A DNA stretch of 64,000 nucleotides from Macrotis lagotis (lineage: Eukaryota > Chordata > Mammalia > Peramelemorphia > Peramelidae): positions 4,167,378 to 4,231,377 of the forward strand of contig NC_133663.1 of the NCBI RefSeq assembly GCF_037893015.1, in the 5' to 3' direction. The number at the start of each line of letters is the position of its first letter. The stretch's first letter is position 1. Below are positions 37,677-47,539 of the stretch, piece after piece. Made by a program: the position numbers and the translations under genes. The notes below the pieces were generated by a model that was not told where the DNA came from, did not search any database, and worked only from the letters and a program-made list of their open reading frames with translations.

Positions 37677-38017
37677 AATAATTTCTTGAAAGAGGATGTC
37701 TAGATGCTTTTTTTTGGGGGGGGGGGATCATCACTTTCAGATAGTTTAATAATTCTTAAATGATCTCTCCTGGATCTCCAATCCAGTTGGATTTCCATTT
37801 CAGTTGTTTTTTTCCCAGAGTTATTTTAAGTTTTAAAATTTTTTTCCAATCTTTCGATTTTGTTTCATTCTTTCTTGTTGTTTCATGGAGTCATTGGCTT
37901 CCACTTGCTCAGTTCTAATTTTTAAGCAATTATTTCCATTTGTTCAGTGCTACTTTTCAGAGTTCTTTTCTTCAGTGAATTTTTGTCCATCTTTTTCCAT
38001 TTGGTCAATTATGTTTT

Positions 38018-38182
38018 GTTTTGTTTTGTTTTGTTTTAGGTTTTTGCAAGGCAATGGGATTAAGTGGCTTGCCCAAGGCCACACAGCTAGGCAATTATTA
38101 AGTGTCTAAGGCTGGATTTGAACTCAGGTACTCCTGACTCCAGGGCTGGTGCTCTATCCACTGCACCACCTAGCCGCTCCCA
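38018..38182 (-). mobile_element. tRNA-derived SINE, antisense, with 13-bp TSD
   Basis: A TTTTG-repeat tail precedes 'ggtttttgcaaggcaatggg', 'ggcaattattaagtgtctaa' and 'ccactgcaccacctagccg'. The 13-mer 'tcaattatgtttt' is present at 38005-38017 and 38183-38195. This is the second SINE hit within 500 bp of the same ORF1 remnant. Confidence 0.93.
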
Positions 38183-39189
38183 TCAATTATGTTTTTCAAG
38201 GCTTCTTCTGTTCATTGGATTTTTTTGGTGCCCCTTTTATCTTTTGATTCTGATTTTTAAAGGTTCTATATTTTTTCAGTATGTTTTGTGCCTTCTTTTC
38301 CAAGCTATTGACTTTTTTCATGATTTACTTCTAGCACTCTTATTTTTCCCCCATATTTTCCCTTTATTTCTCTTGATTTTAAAAATCCTTTTTGAGCTCT
38401 GCCATGACCTGAGACCAATTCATATTTTTCTTTGAAGCTTTGGATGTAGCGGTTTTGACTTTATCTTCTAAGTTTTTGTTTTGATCTTCTCTGTCACCCT
38501 TTCCATAGTAAAAATCTTTTTCTGCTGTTTGCTCATTTTTTCAGCCTATTTCTTGTCCAGAATAGATAGGACATTGTCCCAAGTTTCAGGTTTTTTGTAA
38601 AGGTTTTTCAAAGATAATTCTGGGGACTCTAAGTTTTCAGTTCTTCCAAGGTAATATGATGCTGTATTTACTCCTTTCTGGTCTGTGAGCTATCACAAGC
38701 ACTATTTTTTACCCTGCAACTGTGTACAGAGTCCTAGCTCCCCTGGAGTTGCAAATTCGGTGAGCTAGTATTCCTCTTGGCCCTGGGACTGAGTCCCAGG
38801 ACTGCAACCCAGATCCAATTATAGGCAATGCCATAGAGTCTCGCCCTTGTTTCCTTCTGACCAGTTGTCTGTTGTCTTGACATCTGTGGGCTAAGAGGTC
38901 TGGAAACCACCCCTGCCAGGGGACGTAACTGTTGCAGAGAAAAAACCAAAATCAATTGTTTCTTAAAAGAGCTCAACCTTATTGTGGTGCTTGTTATGTT
39001 ATGTTTTGCTTTTTTGTGGGCCTTCTTTGGAAAGACCCTTTCTAAGAATGAAAGTTAGCAGCTCTGGAGCCAAAACGGTCTGATTTTGAAGAGCGTCAAT
39101 ACTCAACCTTTATTTCTGCGACTGTAAAACTTGTAACCTCAGAAATAATTCATTGGTCAAAAGAGTGATCCCCACTGGGGAGGTAGCCT

Positions 39190-39310
39190 TGAATGGAGAC
39201 TAGAAAGACTTGAATCAGTTCCTCATCCTGGGTTTCAGTTTCCTCAGCTGTAAAATGGGATGAGACAATCTCTCAGGGCCCTTCCAGTTGTGTCTCTCTC
39301 TGGGACTGTC
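39190..39310 (+). mobile_element. MIR fragment
   Basis: 'gggtttcagtttcctcagct', 'gtaaaatgggatgagacaat' and 'gggcccttccag' are MIR 3'-half phrases. Confidence 0.6.
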
Positions 39311-39329
39311 TCTATTTCAGCCCGTTTAT

Positions 39330-39550
39330 CCTGATGTTTCCAGTATCCATCATTCTATCTCTCACCTCTGTGCTTTCATATAGATGATTCCCCATGCCCA
39401 GCTTGCCTTCCTGTGTCATTTTGGTCTTTTGGAAAATGTGGATCCCTTTGAAGCTCAGCTCAAGCATTGCCTCTTCTGAGAGGCCTTCCTAGATTTCCCC
39501 AGTTTTTTCCCTTGCGCTAGAGATGTTTGTATTACCCCTCCACATACACT
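39330..39550 (+). mobile_element. L2 LINE fragment
   Basis: 'agctcagctcaagcattgcc', 'tcttctgagaggccttccta' and 'gatttccccag' are L2 3'-region phrases. An AC microsatellite follows at 39552-39600. Confidence 0.7.
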
Positions 39551-39551
39551 G

Positions 39552-39600
39552 ACACACACACACACACACATGAACACAGACACACAGAAACACACCCACA
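39552..39600 (+). repeat. (AC)n microsatellite, imperfect
   Basis: ACACAC units broken by 'tgaacacag' and 'agaaac'. Confidence 0.85.
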
Positions 39601-39734
39601 TGTTCTGGTCTGCAGAGAATTCAGAGAACACTAGATCTCTTGTAATGAGCATGGAACCTTCTCCATCAGGTCCTCTGTGTCCTTCCTGTGTCTGCTCTTC
39701 TAATTTAATCCAATTCTGTGAAATTTGCTTTCTG

Positions 39735-40310
39735 CCAAACACTGAGCTATACAAAGACAGAAATGGAAAATAGCTCAGACCTCTAAGGAGCTTATAGCAC
39801 ACAGGGAAAAGAAATACATCCAGACCAGAAAATACGAACTAGAAACAGAGTGAATGTTAGGCAGCTTCTGACATGTGGGTGGTAGGGGGATGGTGGGGGG
39901 GCAAGTAGAACTAGGAGGATGGGCAAGGCATCTGAGCTGAGCCTTGAGACTCATCAAGATTCCAGCAGGCATAGGTGAGGGAAGAGGGTGTGCAAAGTTG
40001 GGAAACAGGAGATGAGCACTAAGGGGTACAAGAAAGTTTCCTGATGTAGCATGTGTGTTTGGGGAGGGAGGGGAGGAGGAGACTTACTGGAGATTGCTGT
40101 GGAGTGAGGCTGAAATCAAGTCACAAAGGACTTTCAGTACCAGCCTGGATATTTTCCCATTTACCCTATAAAGGCCACAGGGAGCTGGTAAGGTATTTGA
40201 GCAGGTGATTAGGAGCCATGTCAATGAGGGATTGGAGAGGGGCAAGGTTAAATAGGAACTTTGCAAAATCTGAGAGAACTGGGCCACTTCCATTTGTCAG
40301 TATGAGTCTA
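39735..40310 (-). mobile_element. L2 LINE, antisense
   Basis: 'ctgccaaacactgagctata', 'taaggagcttatagcacaca', 'ggcaaggcatctgagctgag', 'caagtcacaaaggactttca' and 'gagcaggtgattaggagcca' follow the antisense L2 order. It is a continuous old copy of about 0.57 kb. Confidence 0.7.
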
Positions 40311-40985
40311 TCCTAAATTTCAACCTTCCAAGTCACCCAGGGATGCTATTTAAAGCCTCACCAGGCTCAGAGAATCATTTAAAATTTGATTTCATTAATT
40401 CATCAAGTGGCTCCGTCTCTTACTATTTTTCATGCTAACTTTGGCTCCCCACTCTCCCCACTGACTTCAGTGTTTCAGACCCCAGGTGCTTCCTTCTAGC
40501 CAGACTTTTAAGGAAGTAGATCTCTCCTGATGCTGTGATGGGTTTCCCCCCAAGACTTCCAAACATGAAAGGACGGGCTATAATGCTCAAAATGGGTAAG
40601 CATTTCTGAAAGTCTATCAAACTCTTAGAGTCTTAAAAATCTGTTCTACAGACTAATGGCACTATCTAAAGACTTACTTTCATGGCACACTATAATGCTA
40701 CTATTTCTTTTTTTGAGTAGAAATGGCTTTTCCCTTCAGGACTCCAAGACTGCCCACTCTCCTCTGAGAGGCAGCTTAGGAGGGTAGAAATGGTTTTTCC
40801 CCCCCAGCAAAAGCACTGGTACAAAGCTCTGGTTGTGAGAGCCTCGTTTTGCTCATTTGCAAAATGGAGTTTATAATACTTGTTGTACCTTCTTTGACTA
40901 GCTGTTAGTTTAAAAGCACTTGGCTTCAAAAGGAACTAAACAGAGGATTTGTCTATGAAATACAACCCTCTCTCCTCACTATGTT
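40310..40985. other. Gene-free unique sequence
   Basis: Nothing recognisable beyond a short MIR-like phrase near 40855 ('ttgcaaaatggagtttata'). Confidence 0.5.
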
Positions 40986-40989
40986 GGGA

Positions 40990-41215
40990 TTTCAGTGCAA
41001 TGAAAGAACAATAATGATCCTTGTTAATTATTAATAATTTAATTATTCATTATTCTTTAAGATTTACAAAACACTTTACAAATATAATCTCACTTAAGCC
41101 TCTCTATAACCCCATGAGGTATGTGCTATTATTAACCTCATTTATAGAGGAGGAAACTGAGGCTGAGGGTCTAAGCCTCTGAAGCACTCTACCCACTCTG
41201 CCACTTAGCAGATTC
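40990..41215 (-). mobile_element. MIR SINE, antisense
   Basis: 'acaaaacactttacaaatat', 'aaccccatgaggtatgtgct', 'tagaggaggaaactgaggct' and 'actctacccactctgccact' give a nearly complete antisense MIR. Confidence 0.8.
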
Positions 41216-41498
41216 TTGTAATCAATCATCACCATTTAACAAAAACTAATAAAGAATCTACTTGAGGTGATGCTCTTTGTGGGTTCAAAAATGAAACAAT
41301 TCCTGGATGTCAGGAGCTTCTATTCTTCTGGTGGGAAAGGCCTTCTGAGTACCCAGATAATTAAATACCAACTATATTCTGATTGCATCAGGAAGAAAAT
41401 GCTGATTTCTTGGGATGTTAGGAAATCCTTGTGCAGGAGGAAGGAAGGGAGGTTAGGCTTTAAGAGGCAGAGAGAGATGAGGAAAGAGAATACATAGG

Positions 41499-41501
<3 letters not shown>

Positions 41502-41566
<65 letters not shown>
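41502..41566 (+). repeat. (GT)n(GA)n compound microsatellite
   Basis: A GT tract of about 30 bp passes directly into a GA tract of about 32 bp. Confidence 0.95.
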
Positions 41567-41567
<1 letters not shown>

Positions 41568-41624
41568 TATGGAATGAGGGGCAGATCAGTTTGGGCAGTG
41601 AAGCAAGGTGGGTAGAGGGGACAG

Positions 41625-41790
41625 AAATCAAGGTGTGGAGACAGGCGGTCCTGAGTTTGGTTACTGCAACACTTCCTGTATTACCTTGAACAACCTTTCA
41701 GTCTCAGTTTCTTCAACTATAAAATGAGAATTAGAACATCTACTTTACAGGGAAGATAAAATTAAAACATTTTTAGTGCTTTGCAAACCT
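41625..41790 (+). mobile_element. MIR SINE
   Basis: 'ttgaacaacctttcagtctc', 'agtttcttcaactataaaat' and 'tagtgctttgcaaacctt' are MIR phrases in order. Confidence 0.65.
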
Positions 41791-41854
41791 TAAGGCACAA
41801 GGTTACTATTAGCTTTCATCATTTTTATCACCATCATCACTATCACCAAGGACT

Positions 41855-42095
41855 GTTGTTTCTGAGTCCTTTGAATCATGTCCAAGTCTTCATGACCCCA
41901 TTTGGGGTTTTCTTGGCAAAGATACATTCCTTTCTCCTGTTCGTTTTATAGATGAGGATCTGGGGCCAACAGGGTTAAGTGACTTGCCCAGGGTCACACG
42001 GTTAGGGTCTAAGGCCAGATTTGAACTCATCTTTTTTGACTCCAGGTCTGGTGCTCTCTTTGCTCTACCACCTAGCTGTCCTTGCCGCAATATAC
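41855..42095 (-). mobile_element. MAR1-like SINE, antisense
   Basis: 'ttcatgaccccatttggggt', 'tttcttggcaaagatacatt', 'gggttaagtgacttgcccag', 'gccagatttgaactcatc' and 'ctaccacctagctgtcc' give a full antisense MAR1-type copy. Confidence 0.85.
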
Positions 42096-42119
42096 AGTAC
42101 AGTAAATATGAAATCTGAC

Positions 42120-42400
42120 TGAACAGGTGGGAGGTGACCAGTGTTTGGCGGCCTGTGTACAAAGTGCTAGTCGGTAGTTGATCTTAGAGGTTAAAAGGAG
42201 GAACTGATCATATCTGAGTTTTAGGAATATCAGCTTGGCAGCTATGTGGGAGATAGAGGAGAAAAGAGAGAGACATTATCCAGGGATACTTATGGGGCAG
42301 GCATCTCCATCACCCACTGGAATGGAGATCAGGGTTTGAACTAGGGAGGGCAGGTGTCAGGACAAATAGGAGAGATGTTGGGGAGGTAAAATCAGTAAGA
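42120..42400 (-). mobile_element. L2 LINE fragment, antisense
   Basis: 'ggaatatcagcttggcagct', 'atgtgggagatagaggag' and 'ggagagatgttggggag' resemble the antisense L2 mid-region. The copy is decayed. Confidence 0.45.
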
Positions 42401-42699
42401 CTAGTCAGTCTTGCCTTTGTTCATCTGGTTTATTATTTTTTTGGTTCCCTTGGTACCACACTTCATTTTATCCTCAAAATAAATGCATCTGAACTAATAG
42501 AGATATGAATGATTCTTCCTTCTATCTCACTTTCCTTTTATGTTTCATGAAACAAATAGCCATTAGAGGATGTGAAAATGGCTTCATTTACCCAATCCGA
42601 ACCAAAAGATTCCAGTCAAACCACCATGAGAACCTGTGAGCTGGGCCAGCACCAGCCCATGCTGGCATGGCATGATGATGATGGGAGAAAATGGGGCCC

Positions 42700-42965
42700 A
42701 GCAGTTTCTTTCTCAAACTCCCCTATATTGAAGTACTTGGAATTTCCAATTATCTTTATTCTTGCATTTATAGTCACATATATTTTGATTCACATCTATT
42801 CTTTATATTCACGCATGTTCTCACATCACACATATGTATCCTACATGTATTCTACACACATTCCCATACATACCTGGTTATCTTTTTCATTAGAATGAAA
42901 GCTTCTTGCGAGTAGGAACCTTTTCGGTATCCTGGTGCTGAGCACTACTATGTTGCTCTTCACCC
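42700..42965 (+). mobile_element. L2 LINE 3' end, decayed
   Basis: 'cattagaatgaaagcttctt', 'gcgagtaggaaccttttcgg' and 'tggtgctgagcactac' are L2 terminal phrases. The CACACAT-rich stretch before them is unassigned. Confidence 0.5.
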
Positions 42966-43899
42966 TTCATTTCAGTGGATCGATGAAATCACGGGGTGAT
43001 GTCTTGCCCATTGATGGGACTGAAGTGAGGGAGACTGTCCCAAGTCCGAGGCTGGATCCGAAGCTGGATCCCGTCCTCTGCTCGGCGTCCTAGCTTGCCT
43101 CAGGTGTCCTCCCGTTGCCTGCCCATAGGCCGCCCCGGGCAGAGTTAGTTCAGGGTCTTGTGCCTGGGAAGGCCCAGCTCTTTGCCAAGGGACGGATCGG
43201 CTTTGGTAGGGGCCTGTGCGGCTGAGTCTCCGGCAAGGGAAGCCTGCGCTTGGACTCTGGCTGCCTGGGCCCCCGCGCTGCCCGGCCCGCCACTCCAGGG
43301 TGCCTCTGGTTTTTGAAGTGTTCTCTGGGTGACCCCTCGGGGCCTCGCCCCGGGCAGTGCGGTCCTCAGTGGATGGCCAGGCCCATTCATCCTGAGGGTC
43401 ACAACGCCCACCCTGGTGTGGAGGGGCCCCAAGCTTGCCCTCCTGGCTTTCCTCGCCACCTCTGCCTGCTTTTGGGGCACACAGCCCTTTTCCTTGCACC
43501 TTCCAGAAGCCCTTTGGCCCGGGAAAAGCCGTGGTCCGTCCGCGTGGAGGCCTGTCCCTGTTGTCTGATTCGGGGCGGGCTCCCCGGTGCCCTTCGGGGG
43601 GTGCCCGCCTTTCCTAGCGCCCCCAGGGGCTGCTGCCCCGCCCGCGGGCGCATCTCAGGAAAGGTGGCCCAGTGGGGCCCGGAGAATGGGGGTCGGTGCA
43701 GCCTGCGGGGTGCTCGGCCTGGGCGCCCACAAGCCGCGCCGGCCCGGCCGCACCGAGACTCAGTGTCCCCCCGGGGCAGGCCGTGGGGGCCCCCAAAGGC
43801 CCCGCGGCCCGGTGTCCTGCCCACCTTGTTTGGGGCAGTCGGGGGCCGGTCTCAGCCCCTCCCTCCCCGCCCCAAGTTGAGGAAAGCGGGGTGGGGGGA

Positions 43900-44284
43900 T
43901 CGGGAAGTCTGGGATGGGGGGCCCGGGGGGGGGGGCGTGTGGGGGCGCGGCGCCGGGTGCGCTGCGCCTTTAAATGGCGCCGCCGCCGCCGCCGAGGCTG
44001 CGCGGGGGGGCCGCGGCCGCTGGGCTCGGGCGGGTGAACGTCGCGGGGCGGAGCCGGGCCCGGGCCAGGCCGGACCCAGCCGGACCGAGCCGCCCCGCCC
44101 CGCCCCGCCCCGCCCCCGCCCCCACCCCGCCCCCGCCCCGCCCCCGAGGCGCGGCCCCGCCCGCGCCGGGCCCCGCCCCCGCCCCGCCCCCGAGGCGCGG
44201 CCCCGCCCGCGGCGGCCCGGAGCGCGCGGCGGGAGGCGGAGGAGGCGCGGCGGGGCCGGGCCGGGCCGGGCGCTGCGCACGAAG
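43900..44284 (+). promoter_or_regulatory. MB21D2: Core promoter / 5' UTR region of MB21D2
   Basis: This stretch directly precedes the start codon. It contains a G-rich run (43911-43947), a 'ctttaaatgg' A/T island at 43968-43977, a GCC run (43979-43994), and a dense cluster of CCCCGCCC (SP/KLF) boxes at 44092-44210. A 41-bp block at 44125-44165 is repeated exactly at 44171-44211. An NRF1-like 'gcgctgcgcac' lies at about 44270-44280. The transcription start cannot be fixed from sequence. An out-of-frame ATG at 43974 would be a long overlapping upstream ORF if included in the mRNA. Confidence 0.75.
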
Positions 44285-44292
44285 ATGGCGGC
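44282..44292 (+). promoter_or_regulatory. MB21D2: YY1-type motif over the start codon
   Basis: 'aagatggcggc' is the canonical YY1 core and spans the initiator ATG (44285-44287). YY1 sites just downstream of the TSS that include the start codon are a known promoter arrangement. Occupancy here is inferred. Confidence 0.6.
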
Positions 44293-44507
44293 TCCGGGGG
44301 CCGGCAAGGCGGGCGCGGGCGCGGGCTCCGGCGCGGGCGCGGGGGGCCCCAGGGCCGCCTGCCCGGAGCTGGACTTCCGCTCGGGCGCCCGCCTGGAGGA
44401 GCTCACGCGGCTCATCCAGGAGTTCGGGCGCCACGAGCAGCGCGAGTACGACGACCAGCGGGCCCTGGAGATCCACACGGCCAAGGACTTCATCTTCTCC
44501 ATGCTCG
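44285..44507 (+). CDS. MB21D2: MB21D2, first coding exon (partial gene)
   Basis: The exon encodes 74 residues plus one base. MB21D2 (C3orf59) belongs to the Mab-21/cGAS-like nucleotidyltransferase-fold family; its enzymatic activity is not established. I recognise the conserved N-terminal helix region 'PELDFRSGARLEELTRLIQE' (residues 27-46) and 'EYDDQRALEIHTAKDFIFSM' (residues 54-73). Residues 5-21 are a Gly/Ala-rich insert, unlike the shorter, more polar stretch I recall in human. The start is the ATG at 44285 (A at -3, G at +4, strong context). From memory the human protein begins Met-Lys-Met-Ala-Ala-Pro. Here the first codon of that triplet reads ACG, so translation should begin at the second Met. 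The exon ends at CTC-G before 'gtaggc', a phase-1 donor, which splits the Gly of '...FSMLG'. The catalytic-fold domain lies in the next exon, outside the window. Alternative explanation: none convincing. Confidence 0.88.
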
Positions 44508-45249
44508 GTAGGCGGGGGCCGGGCCGGGGCCGCCGCCGCGCCTCCCCTTATCCCCCCGTGTCGGACCCCGGGACGGGCGGCGGAGCGGGGCTCGGGGCGC
44601 CGCGGGGCGACCAGTTGCTCCCCGAGTCCGGGGCGCCGGGGGGGGGGTCCCCGCTTGGCCGGGCGGCTCCGGCCCGAAAGTTGGCAGCCAAAGAGAGAGG
44701 GGGCGGCCCGGGCGCCTCCCTGCGGGAGAGCCGCTGCCCCAGCCCGGCCCGGCCCCCGATGCCCACCTGCGGGCCCGTGCCCCACTGCAGCGGGACGGAC
44801 GGGGCACAGCGGGGCCCCGGGGGCCCTGCCCTCGGACCACCGCAACGGGCAGCTGGGGCGAAGCCGAGCGGCCCCCCGTGCCCACACCGAGGACCGGGGC
44901 CCCCCAGAGTGGCCCCGGGCCTGCCGGGTTTGGAAGGCTGGGGCTCTTACACACGCACACACACCCCCCAACTGTCAGAGGAGTGAAAGGCTTTGTCTGG
45001 CCCCGGGAAACCTGTAGATTATTTCTCCTTCTGGAGATGGCCCAAGCCGGGCTGTGGCCGCTGCCTTCATCCAGCGCCGCGGCTGCCCCCGAGGGGCCGG
45101 GCACACCGCCCCGAGTCCCCAGGATCTCCAACCTGGGCAGCTCTAGCCAAGGAGGGGCTCCCCCCGGCCTCCCTGCCACCGCACGGGAGACCTCGGGCCA
45201 GGGGCGTCATCTTCCCCGAGACCCTCCAGAAAACACCAGTCATTTGAGC

Positions 45250-45785
45250 ATTCCTTCCCCCCTTCCCTGAAAACGGGCCTCGGTTCAGGAAACTTGCCCA
45301 TCTCTGCTGCATTTGGACAAGGAGGCACCTCAAGTGACAGGATTCGCTTCCATTCATGGTTAGCTGCTGTTTTCTGTCCGCTCCGCCAAGCATGGGGCAG
45401 CGGCGGTCAGGGCCAGCTGGAGACCTGGGGAGGGCGGGGAGGGCGGATGTCGGCCTCTTTGGATGCACACTGGCCCCTTCTACCCTCTGAAGGGCCACAA
45501 CTCCCTGGGGAGACCATTTTCTTTCTCCCTGCAGACAGGTTTCTTTTTGGATGAGAAACATTTCCATCTTGTCGTCCTTGCTTTGTTCTGCTATGACCAT
45601 GTGCATAGGAGGACTTCTCTAGCGGAGCCCATTCCACTGGCCAGACACCTCCCGATGTGACTAGCTCCAGCTCTGTCTTCACCATTCAGGTCCGGGCTCC
45701 TCATCTTTGGGTCTCCCGTATTCAGCACTGTGGCACACTTGTTAAAGCTTATGCAATACCTTATCTTTGTGATACCTCAGCTGTA
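45250..45785. other. Unique intronic sequence
   Basis: No repeat or exon is recognised immediately downstream of the island. Confidence 0.5.
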
Positions 45786-45789
45786 TCGT

Positions 45790-45960
45790 ATGAACGGCCA
45801 CTGATTGAGCCAGACCTCAAGCCAGCCAGGACAGGTCTGAGAGGTCCTCTTTCAGCAGGGGAACTGCAGCCCCAGAGAGGTTCATTGCTTTGACCAGGGA
45901 TTGGATCCCAGTTTCCCTGACTCCAAAGCCAGTACTTTTCCTCTAACATGGATAAAACTG
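45790..45960 (-). mobile_element. MIR fragment, antisense
   Basis: 'cagcaggggaactgcagccc', 'agagaggttcattgctttga' and 'cagtttccctgactccaaag' are antisense MIR phrases. Confidence 0.65.
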
Positions 45961-46269
45961 GCTACCAGGTTTAGGCCAAGGAAAGCCACCTCACGAGAAG
46001 AAATAATGAATTCTCATTATTTGAAAGTGTTCCCATATTGGCATCCTTGTGTTCTGTTCCCTTCTGTCACACTGTTCAGGTGAGCTTGAGTCTGGATTCT
46101 GGATTCCTGGGTTCTTTCAGGGACCTCTCCTCTTCCCCAGGCTTCTTAAGCAGCTTTACCTGAAGTAGTCCCAGGAGAGCAGGGATCTTTTATCACCGTG
46201 ACTTCTTATAGCAGCTCTTGAGGTTAGTAACACTTGAGGAAAATAGATCTCACTTAACACCCCCTCTCC

Positions 46270-46560
46270 CCCCATACACACAACTTCTATTGTCAGAGAG
46301 ACAGTAAACATTTATAAAGTGCCAGAAGTCTGCTAAAATTCCTGTCCTGGAGGAGTCCACAGGCCAATGGAGGAGACAAGCCAACAGATTTGGCCAAACA
46401 GATGAAATGGGGATTGATGAAGAGGGAGGACACTAACATTAAGAAGGTTGGCAAAAGCTTCCTGGAGAAGGCAGGCTTTTAGTTGGGATTAAAAGGCAAA
46501 GATGAAGAGGGGAGAGCATTTCAGGCAGGGGTCTTCCTGAGAACATTCTAGTAGAGAGCC
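46270..46560 (-). mobile_element. L2 LINE, antisense
   Basis: 'aaacatttataaagtgccag', 'ttcctgtcctggaggagtcc', 'agcttcctggagaaggcagg' and 'gagagcatttcaggcagggg' give the L2 3' end in antisense. Confidence 0.75.
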
Positions 46561-46669
46561 CCAATATCACACCATCCGCTAGGGAAAGTATCATCAGCCA
46601 GTAGCTAGCTCCCTTGTGCTGTTTTCTGGCTGAAGACCCTTGTAACTCTCTTCTCTCTTACATTATCTC

Positions 46670-46815
46670 ATCTGATCAGCCTTTGGGACTTACTGGTGAG
46701 CCAGTGACTCTGAGTAAGTTATTGTTTCCTTATCTGTAAAATGGGGAGAATAATACCTCCAGAACTACCATGAGGTTGGAATGAGATGATGTCTCTAAAG
46801 TGTTGGGCAAAATTA
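46670..46815 (+). mobile_element. MIR SINE
   Basis: 'ctctgagtaagttattgttt', 'ccttatctgtaaaatgggga' and 'gaataatacctccagaac' are MIR phrases in order. Confidence 0.7.
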
Positions 46816-47139
46816 GGGCTTTAGATAATGCCAGAGGTGGCATCTTATGGTGGGGAAAACCAAAACCCCAAAACCTCAAACCACCAAAAAACCAAACTCA
46901 AAACAAAACAAAGTGTAACCCCACTTTTGGATCCTGGTCAAATTCAACTGCAAATAGGACCTCAGGAGAGTCACTTAAGCTCAAATGTGTGTTTGTCCAT
47001 TCTCTGGAGGTTTAGTGTGTGTATTTGGGGGGTTGGGGGGATGGTTTAACATCCAGGGTCCCCCCCCCCCCCATTTTTATGATCATTTTTGTTCCTTTTG
47101 GAGAGGCTTATGTGACAGAATCAGATGATTTTCTGATTG

Positions 47140-47325
47140 GATAAATCAGCAGGCATTTATAAGGCACCTGCTGGGTTTCAGTCACTGGGCTAAAAGAATT
47201 CAAAGACAAACCACAAAGGCCCATTTCTTGTCTTGGGAGAAATTATGCACTCTAGAGATATTGTGTCAGATTTATGGATAAGAACAATAAAGTATACAGT
47301 AAATGAATCCAGTAAATAAAAGTTC
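47140..47325 (-). mobile_element. L2 LINE 3' end, antisense
   Basis: 'cagcaggcatttataaggca', 'cctgctgggtttcagtcact' and 'ggcccatttcttgtcttggg' are the antisense L2 terminal phrases. Confidence 0.65.
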
Positions 47326-47539
47326 TGTGTTAAACAGAAATAGGATGAGACATTAGGGTAGGGGCAGTGGGGTTGGGATAGTCTATGTACTTGGTTGTTG
47401 CATGAAAATTAAACTGGATGGAGGAGAGTCTGGAGCTGGGAGGCTCATTAAGAGGGCACTTGTCCAGGGGAAAGCTGCTACCTTCCTTCTACCTGCGTGG
47501 TTTGGAGACCTTTGGAGGGATAGAATAGTTTGGATCCCT

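Larger units (their letters stand above)
36590..38960 (-). mobile_element. L1/HAL1 ORF1 region and 5' UTR remnant, antisense
   Basis: The strand and order match the HAL1 ORF1 at 2.7-4.0 kb: 'tttgctgggtaggt' (37245; compare 2917), 'cctcttgaaagac'-type region (about 37440), the coiled-coil part at 37840-38450, and the 5' leader phrase 'ctggtctgtgagctatcaca' (38680; compare 3967). Frames are heavily broken, for example 'FEGIPQPPLERH'-like residues near 37480. Two younger SINEs lie inside. It may be the 5' part of the same element as the L1 3' end on its left (with ORF2 lost) or a separate HAL1. Confidence 0.65.
43040..45250. promoter_or_regulatory. MB21D2: CpG island of MB21D2
   Basis: G+C content and CpG density rise sharply near 43.04 kb, peak at 43.55-44.9 kb, and fall by 45.25 kb. 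The surrounding 40 kb is AT-rich and CpG-poor. The densest part (43.9-44.5 kb) contains GC boxes, a G-run and the first coding exon. Islands of this kind mark broadly active, TATA-poor promoters, often with divergent transcription. Long open frames on both strands in the island are a side effect of scarce stop codons. Confidence 0.95.

Noticed and set aside
42572-42898. A 108-codon + frame with a hydrophobic middle
   Set aside because: The C-terminal half is a CACACAT-rich tract and L2 tail; no family resemblance.
43250-44284. A 345-codon in-frame N-terminal extension of MB21D2 without stops
   Set aside because: The sequence is extremely GC-rich, so stops are rare by chance. The translation is Pro/Gly/Arg/Ala-biased and resembles no protein. 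The conserved protein starts at 44285.
43970-44971. A 333-codon minus-strand frame across the CpG island
   Set aside because: It mirrors the real exon in another frame, with Arg/Pro/Ala-biased composition and no recognisable domain.
44508-44986. Continuation of the MB21D2 reading frame past the donor site
   Set aside because: The similarity to MB21D2 ends exactly at 'SML-G' before a consensus GT donor. The read-through sequence is low-complexity and unrelated.
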